A stretch of 64,000 bases of DNA from Dactylosporangium sucinum. GTDB lineage: Bacteria > Actinomycetota > Actinomycetes > Mycobacteriales > Micromonosporaceae. A program made the position numbers and the translations under genes. The stretch covers positions 184,673 through 248,672 of the forward strand of contig NZ_BMPI01000005.1 of NCBI RefSeq assembly GCF_014647515.1, in the 5' to 3' direction. Below the pieces are notes generated by a model, which worked only from the letters and a program-made list of their open reading frames with translations, had not been told where the DNA came from and did no database searches. This document shows, one piece after another, positions 31,167 to 39,205 of this stretch; the first letter of the stretch is position 1, and every line of letters starts with the position of its first letter.

Positions 31167-31939
31167 CGACCCCCAGCCTCGACACTCCCAGCCTCGAGGT
31201 CCGTGACCTGCGGTTCGCCTACCCCGACGGGCACGTCGCCCTGCGCGGCGTCGACCTGACCGTCCCGCCGGGCGAGCGGGTCGCCGTGCTCGGCCCGAAC
31301 GGCGCCGGCAAGACCACGCTCGTGCTGCACCTCAACGGCATCCTCCACGCGACCGGGGTGGCCGGCTCGGGCGGCACGGTGACGGTCGCCGGCCTGACCG
31401 TCGACCCCCGGGACCGGGCCTGCCTCAAGGAGATCCGCCGCCGGGTCGGGATCGTCTTCCAGGACCCCGACGACCAGCTGTTCATGCCGACCGTGGGGGA
31501 GGACGTGGCGTTCGGCCCGGCCAACCTCGGCCTGCGCGGCGACGAGCTGGCCGCGCGGGTCGACGAGGCGCTCGCCGCGGTCGGCATGAGCGAGCACCGC
31601 GACCGCGCGCCGCACCACCTGTCGTTCGGTCAGCGCCGCCGGGTCGCGGTGGCCACCGTGCTCGCGATGCGGCCCGAGATCCTCGTGCTCGACGAGCCGT
31701 CGTCGAACCTCGACCCGGCGAGCCGCCGCGAGCTGGCCGGCATCCTGCGCGAGCTGCCGGTGACGGTGCTCATGGTGACCCACGACCTGCCGTACGCCCT
31801 GGAGCTCTGCCCCCGCTCGGTGATCCTCGACGACGGCCGGATCGCGGCCGACGGCCCGACCCGCGAGCTGCTCGCCGACGCCGACCTGCTGGCCGGGCAC
31901 CGCCTGGAGCTCCCGTTCGGGTATACCGTCGCCATATGA
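31163..31939 (+). CDS. cbiO: ECF transporter ATPase CbiO
   Basis: The 258-residue ATPase starts at GTG 31163. Walker A is GPNGAGKTTLVL, the ECF-type Q-loop is GIVFQDPDDQLFMPTVGEDV, the signature is the atypical LSFGQRRRVAVATVL, Walker B is ILVLDEPSSNLD, and the H-loop is VTHDLPYAL. A single ATPase implies a homodimer. The AraC regulator downstream overlaps its stop by 4 nt. Confidence 0.94.
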   Translation: MTTPSLDTPSLEVRDLRFAYPDGHVALRGVDLTVPPGERVAVLGPNGAGKTTLVLHLNGILHATGVAGSGGTVTVAGLTVDPRDRACLKEIRRRVGIVFQDPDDQLFMPTVGEDVAFGPANLGLRGDELAARVDEALAAVGMSEHRDRAPHHLSFGQRRRVAVATVLAMRPEILVLDEPSSNLDPASRRELAGILRELPVTVLMVTHDLPYALELCPRSVILDDGRIAADGPTRELLADADLLAGHRLELPFGYTVAI

Positions 31940-32769
31940 GCGAGTCGGCGTCGTGGACCAGGGTTCACGACGGCTGCTTCGAGCTGGACCTGCTCACCGC
32001 CAGCTACCGCCGGCACGCGTTCACCCGGCACAGCCACGCCACGTTCGCGATCGGCGTCGTGGTGCGCGGCGAGGAGCAGTTCCACTACCGCGGCGAGCTG
32101 CGCCGCGCGGGCGTCGGCAGCCTGGCCATCCTGGAGCCCGAGGAGCCGCACGACGGGATGGCCGCCGCGGCCGAGGGCTGGACCTACCGGGTGCTGTACC
32201 CGAGCGAGGCCATGCTGCTCGAGCACCGGCCGGTGCGTCCGTCGTTCCCCGAACCGGTCGTGTACGACGCTCATGCGGTACACCTGCTGCAAACGGCGCA
32301 CGAGGAGCTCACCGCGGGCGTGGACCCCCTCGCCGCCCACTCGAAGCTGGCCTGGGCGTTCGAGGCGATCGTCGCGCGGCACGGCAGGGGCCCCGTCGGC
32401 GCGCCTCCGCTGAAGGCGTCCGACGCGGCCGCCACCCGCAAGGTCGCCGAGATCCGCGACCGGCTCATGGCCGACCTGCGCTGCGCGCCGAGCCTGCGGG
32501 AGCTGGCGGCGGGGGTCGAGCTGTCGCCGTATCACATGCTGCGCGTCTTCCGCGACGCCACCGGCTTCCCGCCGCACACCTGGCTGGTGCTGGAGCGGGT
32601 CTGCCGGGCCCGCCACCTGCTCGCGGCCGGCCTGACCCCGGCCGAGGTGGGCAGCGCCGTCGGCTTCGCCGACCAGGCCCACCTCACGCGCTGGTTCAAG
32701 CGGGTGACGGGGGTCACTCCGGCGGCATTCCGCAACAGCGTTCAAGACCCGGTGCGCCGCCCCGCGTGA
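31936..32769 (+). CDS. AraC family regulator
   Basis: The 277-residue regulator has an N-terminal cupin-type sensor (TRHSHATFAIGVVVRGEEQF, LEPEEPHDGM) and a C-terminal AraC double HTH (LRELAAGVELSPYHMLRVFR, then VGSAVGFADQAHLTRWFKRV followed by TPAAFR). The ATG overlaps the cbiO stop, so it is co-transcribed with the metal transporter. The next gene downstream is an EamA exporter, the typical partner of this AraC type, so it more likely controls that exporter than metal uptake. Confidence 0.9.
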   Translation: MSESASWTRVHDGCFELDLLTASYRRHAFTRHSHATFAIGVVVRGEEQFHYRGELRRAGVGSLAILEPEEPHDGMAAAAEGWTYRVLYPSEAMLLEHRPVRPSFPEPVVYDAHAVHLLQTAHEELTAGVDPLAAHSKLAWAFEAIVARHGRGPVGAPPLKASDAAATRKVAEIRDRLMADLRCAPSLRELAAGVELSPYHMLRVFRDATGFPPHTWLVLERVCRARHLLAAGLTPAEVGSAVGFADQAHLTRWFKRVTGVTPAAFRNSVQDPVRRPA

Positions 32770-32779
32770 TGCTGCGGGC

Positions 32780-33721
32780 ATGAGTCGTCGTGGATGGATC
32801 CTCTTCGCCGCCATGTGCGTCGTGTGGGGCATCCCCTACCTGCTGATCAAGATCGCGGTCCGCGAGATCGGCCCGGCCGAGCTGGTCTTCATCCGCACCG
32901 CCCTGGGCGCGGTCCTGCTGCTGCCGATCGCGCTGGCCCGCAAGGAGCTGCGCGCCTCCCTGAAGCCCTGGCTGCCCCTCCTCGTGTACACGGTGGTCGA
33001 GATCGGCCTGCCCTGGCTGCTGCTCTCCGACGCCGAACGGCACGTGGACAGCTCCTTCACGGGCCTGGTCATCGCGGGTGTACCACTGGTGGCCGCGGTC
33101 CTGGCCCGCCTGAGCGACCACACGGAGCGCCTGACCGCAACGCGCGTGGGCGGCCTGCTGGCCGGCTTCGCGGGCGTGACCCTGCTGCTGGGTTTTCATG
33201 TGGGTACCGGCGGGATCGTGCCGATCCTGGAGCTGGTCGGCGTGGTGGTGTGCTACGCCGCCGGCCCGCTCATCATCGAACGCTGGCTGACCGACGTCCC
33301 CCGCTACGGCGTCGCGGCGGCGTCGTTGGTGGTGGGCGCGGTCCTGTTCGCCCCGGTGGCGGTCCCGTCGCTGCCTTCGCTGGCCCGCACGGTGTCCACG
33401 GCTCCGGCGCTGGCCGCCCTGGGGCTGGCGGTGATCTGCACGGCACTGGCGTTCGTGCTGTTCTTCGCGCTGGTCGCCGAGGTGGGCGGGGTCCGCGCCA
33501 CGGTGATCACGTTCGTGAACCCGGCGGTGGCTGTCGTGCTGGGCTTCCTGATCCTGGACGAGGAGGTGACGGCGCTGACGGGGCTGGCGTTCGTCCTGAT
33601 CCTGCTCGGCTCGTTCCTGGCCACCCGCGCCACCCGCCGCCGTCCCGACCCGGCGGAGGCCGCCGACCCGGCTCCGGCTCCGGCGACGACCGCTCCGGGC
33701 CACGGAGGCGGCTCCTCGTAG
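32780..33721 (+). CDS. EamA/DMT family transporter
   Basis: The 313-residue membrane protein has ten predicted helices in two EamA repeats. The first begins GWILFAAMCVVWGIPYLLIK; the second ends VNPAVAVVLGFLILDEEVTA. The C-terminal tail is Ala/Pro-rich. DMT exporters move amino acids, nucleotides or drugs; the substrate is unknown. The stop codon TAG (33719-33721) is the outer edge of palindrome B5. Confidence 0.92.
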   Translation: MSRRGWILFAAMCVVWGIPYLLIKIAVREIGPAELVFIRTALGAVLLLPIALARKELRASLKPWLPLLVYTVVEIGLPWLLLSDAERHVDSSFTGLVIAGVPLVAAVLARLSDHTERLTATRVGGLLAGFAGVTLLLGFHVGTGGIVPILELVGVVVCYAAGPLIIERWLTDVPRYGVAAASLVVGAVLFAPVAVPSLPSLARTVSTAPALAALGLAVICTALAFVLFFALVAEVGGVRATVITFVNPAVAVVLGFLILDEEVTALTGLAFVLILLGSFLATRATRRRPDPAEAADPAPAPATTAPGHGGGSS

Positions 33722-33780
33722 ACGTTGGTCGATCTACCCTCGGTTCGATCTCCGATCGTGAGGGTAGATCGACCAACGTC
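33721..33780. repeat. palindromic element B5
   Basis: The 21-bp perfect arms (33721-33741 and 33760-33780, core GACGTTGGTCGATCTACCCTC) surround an 18-bp loop. It is the same element as B1-B4, 6 kb away, placed exactly at the end of the EamA gene. Confidence 0.9.
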
Positions 33781-33792
33781 TGTGCATTGCGG

Positions 33793-33872
33793 GAGCTCGT
33801 GCCGAGCGTGCGTTGCGTGCGAGCTCGCGCCGAGCGTGCGCTACGTGCGAGCTCGCGCCGAGCGTGCCCGCC
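33793..33872. repeat. 28-bp tandem repeat, about 2.8 copies
   Basis: Units beginning GAGCTCGYGCCGAGCGTGCG start at 33793, 33821 and 33849. The repeat is non-coding. The following bases to 33966 show only GC-rich sequence with small inverted repeats. Confidence 0.85.
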
Positions 33873-33966
33873 CGTGGGTGCGGCGCCGCCCGGGACGAGG
33901 GTCGAGCGCCAAGCGGAGCGCCGCCCGGGCCGGTCATGGGGTCCGGTCCCGGGCGGCGCGAGGGGC

Positions 33967-34104
33967 TCAGCGGGCCGTGGCGGTAGCGCGACGGTTCGCC
34001 TTCGTGAGCGCCTCGACCAGCTCCGCTGTCGTCATCCGGGAGCGCCAGGGAACGTCGAGCCGGCGGGCCGGCCCCAGCAGGTGCTGCTTCGAGGCGTTCG
34101 CGTG
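33967..34104 (-). pseudogene. C-terminal remnant of a ChaB/Rho-N-type protein
   Basis: The minus strand reads ANASKQHLLGPARRLDVPWR, then SRMTTAELVEALTKANRRAT and a TGA stop. This matches the C-terminal Rho-N-like (SAP-type) motif of small actinobacterial ChaB-family proteins (ASKxxLxxxARRLDxPxRSxM). No start codon or N-terminal part exists: the frame runs directly into the TAA stop of the next upstream gene. I therefore treat it as a gene fragment. Confidence 0.65.
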
Positions 34105-34713
34105 TTACCAGTCCTTCATCCACGGGAGCTTCGCGTCCAGCCAGCCGTTGAGCCGCGCGACCTGGTCGACGTTGCTGTCGAGCCAGCTCACCTGGCCGGT
34201 CATGGCGATGATCGCGAACACGATCGCGGTGCCGCTGGCCAGCACCCCGAGGGTGCCGAGGCCACGGCCGGCGACGCCGGGGCGGGCGCCCGCGACGATG
34301 CCGGCGAACGAGAACATCAGGCCCAGCGCGCCGACCGGGATCGCCCACGGTGCGAGCAGGCCGGTCAGGGACACCGCGACCGCCGCCATGCCGAGCATCA
34401 GGCCGAACGTCGCCAGCAGGCTCGCACGGGCCGGGACCGGCCGCAGGTCCGGCGCCGGCCCGGGCGCCGGGCTGACCGGCGCCGCCGGCACGGTCGGCGA
34501 CTCGCGGTCGATGCTGCGCCGCGCGGCGAGCCGGTCGGTGTCGCCGTCCATCGTGCCGGCCGCGGGAATCCGGGTGGTGTTCCGCTCCGTCGTCTCGAGG
34601 CGGTCGTCGACGCCGTCGCGATCCCGGTCGATCTTGCGTTCGGTCGTCTCCAGGCTGTCGTCTCCGACCCCGTCGCGGGTGCGGCTGCCGAACAGCTGCC
34701 CGATACGTGCCAC
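34105..34713 (-). CDS. four-helix membrane protein with acidic/basic N-terminal tail
   Basis: The 202-residue protein starts at GTG 34713 behind GGAGGTGA. The N-terminal 85 residues are hydrophilic, with two related segments (DSLETTERKIDRDRDGVDD and RLETTERNTTR), followed by a Pro-rich linker and about four hydrophobic segments (DUF4190-like: GLMFSFAGIVAGARPG, then LASGTAIVFAIIAMTG). No enzymatic motif. A GATT-N16-GGGTAC promoter precedes it on the minus strand, so stress-induced expression is inferred. It is divergent from the DUF2795 gene. Confidence 0.75.
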   Translation of the reverse strand: MARIGQLFGSRTRDGVGDDSLETTERKIDRDRDGVDDRLETTERNTTRIPAAGTMDGDTDRLAARRSIDRESPTVPAAPVSPAPGPAPDLRPVPARASLLATFGLMLGMAAVAVSLTGLLAPWAIPVGALGLMFSFAGIVAGARPGVAGRGLGTLGVLASGTAIVFAIIAMTGQVSWLDSNVDQVARLNGWLDAKLPWMKDW

Positions 34714-34792
34714 GTGAGTTCACCTCCAAGGTGCGCCCGGCCCGCACGCCCGGGGGTCGGTGTGCGGCGAAATCGGGCGGATGCCCCAGCAG

Positions 34793-34818
34793 GTACCCAG
34801 GGCCGCTCGGTCTCAATC
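34793..34818 (-). promoter_or_regulatory. SigB/SigF-type promoter of the membrane-protein gene
   Basis: On the minus strand GATT (34818-34815), N16, GGGTAC (34798-34793). The predicted leader is about 70 nt. Confidence 0.55.
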
Positions 34819-34830
34819 CGGGGGTGAACC

Positions 34831-34855
34831 GTTTGGGGGGATTTCGCCCGGGTAC
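34831..34855 (+). promoter_or_regulatory. SigB/SigF-type promoter of the DUF2795 gene
   Basis: GTTT (34831-34834), N15, GGGTAC (34850-34855), only 9 nt before ATG 34865, predicts a nearly leaderless stress transcript. It lies back-to-back with the divergent promoter at 34793-34818. Confidence 0.6.
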
Positions 34856-34864
34856 TCCCGGCGC

Positions 34865-35209
34865 ATGGAACGTGGGAACACGAAGCACGGAGTGGCCCTG
34901 GACGATCAGATGCGCGACGCGGCGGCGGGCGGCGGCGCGCCGGACGCGACGCTCGGGCGCGCCTTCGGTACACCTGCCGGAATGACGCCCGAGGACATCG
35001 AGGCCCGCAGCGAGCTCGGCCGGTTCATCCCGAAGGCGAGCCTGCCCGGCGACCGCGACGACCTCATCGCCGGCGCGACCGAGATGAACGCGCCGGACGA
35101 GGTGATCGACGTGCTGAGCCGCCTGCCCGAAGGCGAGGTGTACGACACGGTCTACCAGGCCTGGGCCGCGCTCGGCGGCCGCAACGAGGACCCGTCCCGA
35201 CGGCCCTAG
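34865..35209 (+). CDS. DUF2795 family protein
   Basis: The 114-residue protein starts MERGNTKHGVALDDQMRDA, as DUF2795 proteins typically do. The conserved core is GMTPEDIEARSELGRFIPKA and ends with DEVIDVLSRLPEGEVYDTVY. The function of the family is unknown. It has no membrane segment. Its stop TAG (35207-35209) shares the palindromic CTAG with the stop of the convergent recQ gene. A stress-type promoter lies directly upstream. Confidence 0.88.
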   Translation: MERGNTKHGVALDDQMRDAAAGGGAPDATLGRAFGTPAGMTPEDIEARSELGRFIPKASLPGDRDDLIAGATEMNAPDEVIDVLSRLPEGEVYDTVYQAWAALGGRNEDPSRRP

Positions 35210-36843
35210 GAGACCCTCTTCAGCAGCCGGTGCTCCTCGACGACCGGCACCGAGAGGGTCTTGTACCCGACCTTCTCGAACAGCACGGTCATCTGGTCGC
35301 CGGCGTAGGAGAGCACGACGCCCTTGCCCCACTCGCCGTGCCGCACCTCGCTGTGGATCGGGAACGGTACGTCGCCCGCCGCCGCCTCCCCGGCGGCGGC
35401 GCTGCCGTCCGCGCAGTTGTCGCAGTGGCCGCAGATCGCCGGCAGGTGCTCCCCGAAGTACGCCAGCAACGCCTGACCACGGCAGAGCTCGGTCTCGGCG
35501 AAGTTGCGCATCATGTCCAGCCGCGAGCGGGACACCGTCTGCTGCCGCTCGGCCTGCGCCTCGGCCAGCTCGGCCGCCCGTGCGGGGACCGGCGCCCAGC
35601 GGGGCGCCTTGACCTTGCCGCCGCTGAGCATGCGCGCGCCGCCGACCTCCTCCAGGAGGGTCAGCAGCTGGCCCAGCTTGCGCGCGCCGAGCCCGGTCTT
35701 CTCCTCCAGCTCGTCGCGGGTCAGCGGGCGGTCGGCGGCGCGCAGCAGCGCGGCCAGGTCGGCGACCTCGTCCCGGTCGACGGAGACGTTGGTGAAGAAC
35801 TTGCGCAGGCCGCTGTCCTCGGTGCGGTGCAGCAGCAGCACGTGGGCCGGCTGCCCGTCGCGGCCGGCCCGGCCGATCTCCTGCAGGTACGAGTCGGGGG
35901 AGTCGGGCAGCGAGACGTGGTTGACCCAGCGGATGTTCCGCTTGTCGATGCCCATGCCGAACGCCGTGGTGGCCACCATGATCGGCACCTCGTCGGCGAG
36001 GAACGCCTCGTGTGCGCGTTCGCGCTCGCCGGCGCTCATGCCGCCGTGATACGCGACGGCCTCGAAGCCCTCGCCGGCCAGGCGCTCGGCCAGCTCCTCG
36101 GTGGCGCGGCGGGTCGGCGCGTAGACGATGCCCGGCGGGGTCGACTCGCGCAGCCGCGCGACCAGGCGCCGCCAGCGGGTCTCCTCGTCGGGGCAGTGCA
36201 CCGACTCCAGGAACAGGTTCGGCCGGTCCAGCCCGGTCACCACGACCTCCGGGTCGCGCATGCCGAGGCGTTCGACGATGTCCTCCCGCACCGGCGGAGA
36301 AGCGGTCGCCGTCAACGCCACCACCGGCGGCCGGCCGAGCTCGCGGATGAACTGGCCGAGCTGCAGGTAGTCGGGGCGGAAGTCGTGCCCCCAGGCGCTC
36401 ACGCAGTGCGCCTCGTCGACCGCGACCAGGCTGGGCTTGAGCGCCTTGATCAGCGCGGCGCGCGCCGGGTCGGCGAACTGCTCGGGCGTCAGGAACACGA
36501 ACTCCGCGTCGCCGGCCCGCAGTGCCTCCAGCGCCTCCGCCCGCTCGGTCTTCCCCTCCGCGCTCGACAGCCGTACCGCCACGAGCGACTCGTGGTGCCG
36601 CGCGGTCAGCGACGCGATCTGGTCCTGCTGCAGCGCGAGCAGCGGCGAGATGACGATCGTCGGCCCCGGCAGCAGCGGCGCCGGCACCTGGTAGATCGCC
36701 GACTTGCCGGCCCCGGTCGGCAGCACCGCGAGCGCGTCGCGGCCCGCCATCAGGGCCTCCATCGCGCGCACCTGCTCGTCGCGCAGCCGCTCCCACCCGA
36801 AGCGCTCCCGCGCGACCCGCCGCAGCTCGTCCGTGCCCGTCAT
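35206..36843 (-). CDS. recQ: RecQ-type ATP-dependent DNA helicase
   Basis: The 545-residue protein starts at ATG 36843, with AGGA 8 nt upstream; ATG 36852 is possible. It has Walker [14 protein letters not shown], the DEAH box [20 protein letters not shown], motif [13 protein letters not shown], and motifs V/VI ([24 protein letters not shown]). The RQC zinc site has one Cys (ETELCRGQ) and CGHCDNC. The HRDC domain is absent; instead there is a short beta-rich C-terminus ([20 protein letters not shown]). It unwinds DNA 3' to 5' in recombination repair. This short form is common in actinobacteria. Confidence 0.93.
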   Translation of the reverse strand: MTGTDELRRVARERFGWERLRDEQVRAMEALMAGRDALAVLPTGAGKSAIYQVPAPLLPGPTIVISPLLALQQDQIASLTARHHESLVAVRLSSAEGKTERAEALEALRAGDAEFVFLTPEQFADPARAALIKALKPSLVAVDEAHCVSAWGHDFRPDYLQLGQFIRELGRPPVVALTATASPPVREDIVERLGMRDPEVVVTGLDRPNLFLESVHCPDEETRWRRLVARLRESTPPGIVYAPTRRATEELAERLAGEGFEAVAYHGGMSAGERERAHEAFLADEVPIMVATTAFGMGIDKRNIRWVNHVSLPDSPDSYLQEIGRAGRDGQPAHVLLLHRTEDSGLRKFFTNVSVDRDEVADLAALLRAADRPLTRDELEEKTGLGARKLGQLLTLLEEVGGARMLSGGKVKAPRWAPVPARAAELAEAQAERQQTVSRSRLDMMRNFAETELCRGQALLAYFGEHLPAICGHCDNCADGSAAAGEAAAGDVPFPIHSEVRHGEWGKGVVLSYAGDQMTVLFEKVGYKTLSVPVVEEHRLLKRVS

Positions 36844-36899
36844 GGCCGCCATCCTGTCATCCGCCGCAATCCGGGGCTTTCTCTGGTAGGACGGTAACC

Positions 36900-37985
36900 A
36901 TGCCTATCGAGACGCAAGGCGTGGTCGCACTGGGCAAGGGCCGCCCGGTCAGCCTGGAGACCGTCGTCGTTCCCGAGCCGGGCCCTGGTGAGGCCCGCGT
37001 CGAGGTGCAGGCCTGCGGGGTCTGCCACACCGACCTGCACTACCGCGAGGGCGGCATCACCGACGACTTCCCGTTCCTGCTGGGCCACGAGGCCGCGGGC
37101 ATCGTCGAGTCGGTCGGCCCGGATGTCACCTCGGTCGCACCGGGCGACTTCGTGATCCTCAACTGGCGCGCGGTCTGCGGCGAGTGCCGCGCCTGCCTGC
37201 GCGGGCGTCCGTGGTACTGCTTCAACACCCACAACGCCAAGCAGAAGATGACCCTCGCCGACGGCACGCCGCTGACCCCGGCGCTGGGCATCGGCGCATT
37301 TCTGCAGCACACGCTGGTGGCCGCGGGCCAGTGCACGAAGGTCGACCCGCGCGCCCCGGCGATGGTCGCCGGCCTGCTGGGCTGCGGCGTGATGGCCGGC
37401 CTGGGCGCGGCCCTGAACACGGGCGGCGTCCGCCACGGCGACTCGGTCGCGGTCTTCGGCTGCGGCGGCGTCGGCAACGCGTCGATCGCCGCGGCCCACC
37501 TGGCCGGCGCGACGACGATTATCGGCGTCGACGTGGACGTCCGCAAGCTGCAGTGGGCCCAGGACTTCGGCGCCACCCACGTGGTGAACTCCCGCGAGAC
37601 CGACCCGGTCGAGGCCATCCGCGCCCTGACGGGCGGCTTCGGCGCCGACGTGGTGATCGAGGCGGTCGGCTCGCCGCAGGTCTACGAGCAGGCCTTCTAC
37701 GCCCGCGACCTGGCCGGCACGGTGGTCCTGGTCGGCGTGCCGCGCCCCGACATGCAGCTCACCCTCCCGTTCCTGGAGGTCTTCGGCCGCGGCGGCGCGC
37801 TGAAGTCGAGCTGGTACGGCGACTGCCTCCCGTCGCGCGACTTCCCCACGATGATCGACCTGTACCTCCAGGGCCGCCTTCCCCTGGAGAAGTTCGTGAC
37901 GGAGACCGGCGACCTGGGCGACGTGGAGGAGGCCTTCCACAAGATGGAACGGGGCGAGGTCCTCCGCTCGGTGATCATGCTGTAG
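36900..37985 (+). CDS. zinc alcohol dehydrogenase, probable S-(hydroxymethyl)mycothiol dehydrogenase
   Basis: The 361-residue medium-chain dehydrogenase has [13 protein letters not shown] and GHEAAG as catalytic zinc ligands, four Cys in [15 protein letters not shown] for the structural zinc, and the Rossmann loop [19 protein letters not shown] with an Asp acceptor (VDVDV) for NAD. Length and the [15 protein letters not shown] segment agree with the mycothiol-dependent formaldehyde dehydrogenase family. Its role is oxidation of the formaldehyde-mycothiol adduct. The hydrolase gene that often follows it is absent here. Confidence 0.85.
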   Translation: MPIETQGVVALGKGRPVSLETVVVPEPGPGEARVEVQACGVCHTDLHYREGGITDDFPFLLGHEAAGIVESVGPDVTSVAPGDFVILNWRAVCGECRACLRGRPWYCFNTHNAKQKMTLADGTPLTPALGIGAFLQHTLVAAGQCTKVDPRAPAMVAGLLGCGVMAGLGAALNTGGVRHGDSVAVFGCGGVGNASIAAAHLAGATTIIGVDVDVRKLQWAQDFGATHVVNSRETDPVEAIRALTGGFGADVVIEAVGSPQVYEQAFYARDLAGTVVLVGVPRPDMQLTLPFLEVFGRGGALKSSWYGDCLPSRDFPTMIDLYLQGRLPLEKFVTETGDLGDVEEAFHKMERGEVLRSVIML

Positions 37986-37999
37986 CCCGGCCCCGGGCT
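37984..37999 (+). terminator. hairpin at the dehydrogenase stop
   Basis: AGCCCGG-CC-CCGGGCT begins inside the TAG stop codon and forms a perfect 7-bp stem with a 2-base loop. There is no T-tract, so termination is only inferred. Confidence 0.4.
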
Positions 38000-38025
38000 G
38001 CGTTCGGTCCGTCGGTCCGGGGCGT

Positions 38026-38087
38026 CGCCATGATCAAGGGCGAGTTTTGGCTGTCCCAACGACCAGAAGTTTCCCTTGATCATGGCG
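38026..38087. repeat. palindromic element C2
   Basis: The arms CGCCATGATCAAGGG (38026-38040) and its complement (38073-38087) are perfect over 15 bp; the inner part (GAGTTTTGG versus CCAGAAGTTT) is imperfectly paired. Same family as C1 and C3. Confidence 0.85.
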
Positions 38088-38090
38088 GCG

Positions 38091-38440
38091 CCCGGGTCGA
38101 TCGCGATTTGAGCCGGCTGCGCGGGTCGACCTCGCGCCGCGCCTGTGCCAGCGCCTCGCCCACCCCGGCCCGCGCCCGACTTCCGCCCGACCCCGCAGGC
38201 ACCCCGCCCTATCCCAACCGCCTGCCCCTGACCCCGCCTGCCCGTGCCGCGTCTGCCCGTGCCGCGTCTGCCCGTGCCGTGCCGCGCGCCCCTCGCTGGC
38301 CGCGCCCCGGCCGCCCATCTCGTGCCGCCCGCCGTCTGCCTCGCGCGCCGCACTCACTCAGCCGGCCCGGGACCGCCTGCCCCCGTCCTGCGTCCGCCCC
38401 CCAACAGTTGCTGTGAGGGGGCTCAACTTTGTATCGGGAA
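38091..38440. other. gene-free GC-rich stretch
   Basis: I see no gene in this region. It holds a 15-bp tandem repeat (CGTGCCGCGTCTGCC, three copies around 38238-38285) and otherwise compositionally biased C-rich sequence. Confidence 0.6.
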
Positions 38441-38467
38441 GAGGTTGTCGGCGATAGGTTCCCGATA

Positions 38468-38491
38468 TATCGTCGAGGTATCAACGATAGT
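38468..38491 (+). promoter_or_regulatory. probable PadR operator and -10
   Basis: TATCGT (38468-38473), N10, ACGATA (38484-38489) is an inverted repeat in an AT-richer patch 24 bp before the PadR ATG. GATAGT (38486-38491) is a -10-like hexamer overlapping the right half. Autorepression by PadR is inferred. Confidence 0.5.
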
Positions 38492-38512
38492 CCTACTGGA
38501 AGGGGAAGCGAC

Positions 38513-39082
38513 ATGAGGTCGCGACACGGAGCATTCTTCGACGCCGGCGCCTGGCAGCGGGGGTTCGGCAGCTTGCTTCCGCCCGGTGCCGGGCGCGGGT
38601 GGGGGCATCACGGTCCCGGCGGCCGCGGTGGCGGCTGGGGGCGTGGCCGGGGCGGGCGCCCCAACGTCCGGCAGGCCGTGCTCGCGCTGCTGCACGAGCG
38701 GCCGATGCACGGATACGAGATGATCCAGGAGCTCGAGCAGCGCACCGGTGGCATCTGGCGGCCCAGCCCGGGCTCGGTGTATCCGACGCTGCAGCTGCTG
38801 GAGGACGAGGGCCTCATCGTGGCCGAGGAGTCCGGCGGGCGGAAGCGGTTCGTGCTCACCGACGCCGGGCGGCCGGAGGCGGAGGCGGCCGCGCAGAACG
38901 CGCCCTGGCAGGAGTATGGGGCGGAGAACGTCTCGCAGGCCCAGGAGTTCCGCGACGCCGCGATCGGGATCATGGACGCGCTGCGGCAGGTCGGGTTCAA
39001 CGGCACCAGCGAGCAGCGGGCGCAGGCACTCGAGGTGCTGACCGAGACCCGCCGCAAGCTCTACGCCATTCTCGCCGACTGA
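38513..39082 (+). CDS. PadR family transcriptional regulator
   Basis: The 189-residue regulator starts at ATG 38513, with GGAAGGGG upstream. A Gly/Arg/His-rich N-terminal segment of about 50 residues (GRGWGHHGPGGRGGGWGRGR) precedes the PadR winged helix (VRQAVLALLHERPMHGYEMI, then PSPGSVYPTLQLLEDEGLI) and the C-terminal dimerisation helix. PadR proteins usually repress their own gene and a transporter or detoxification gene; no such target adjoins here. Confidence 0.92.
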   Translation: MRSRHGAFFDAGAWQRGFGSLLPPGAGRGWGHHGPGGRGGGWGRGRGGRPNVRQAVLALLHERPMHGYEMIQELEQRTGGIWRPSPGSVYPTLQLLEDEGLIVAEESGGRKRFVLTDAGRPEAEAAAQNAPWQEYGAENVSQAQEFRDAAIGIMDALRQVGFNGTSEQRAQALEVLTETRRKLYAILAD

Positions 39083-39135
39083 CGACCCGCCACCAGCACG
39101 CCATGCGGTGGTGGACCGTCGCCCAGCGCCCCGCC

Positions 39136-39205
39136 GATCTTGCACTTGTGGTGCCTGACAAAACCGGACAAACTCGGGTCATCGCGGCACCACAAGTGCA
39201 AGATC
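39136..39205. repeat. palindromic element A2 between convergent genes
   Basis: GATCTTGCACTTGTGGTGCC (39136-39155) and its perfect complement (39186-39205) surround a 30-bp loop. The right arm plus one base contains the TGA stop of the minus-strand GGDEF-EAL gene (39204-39206). The flank AACGCG is shared with A3. Confidence 0.92.
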
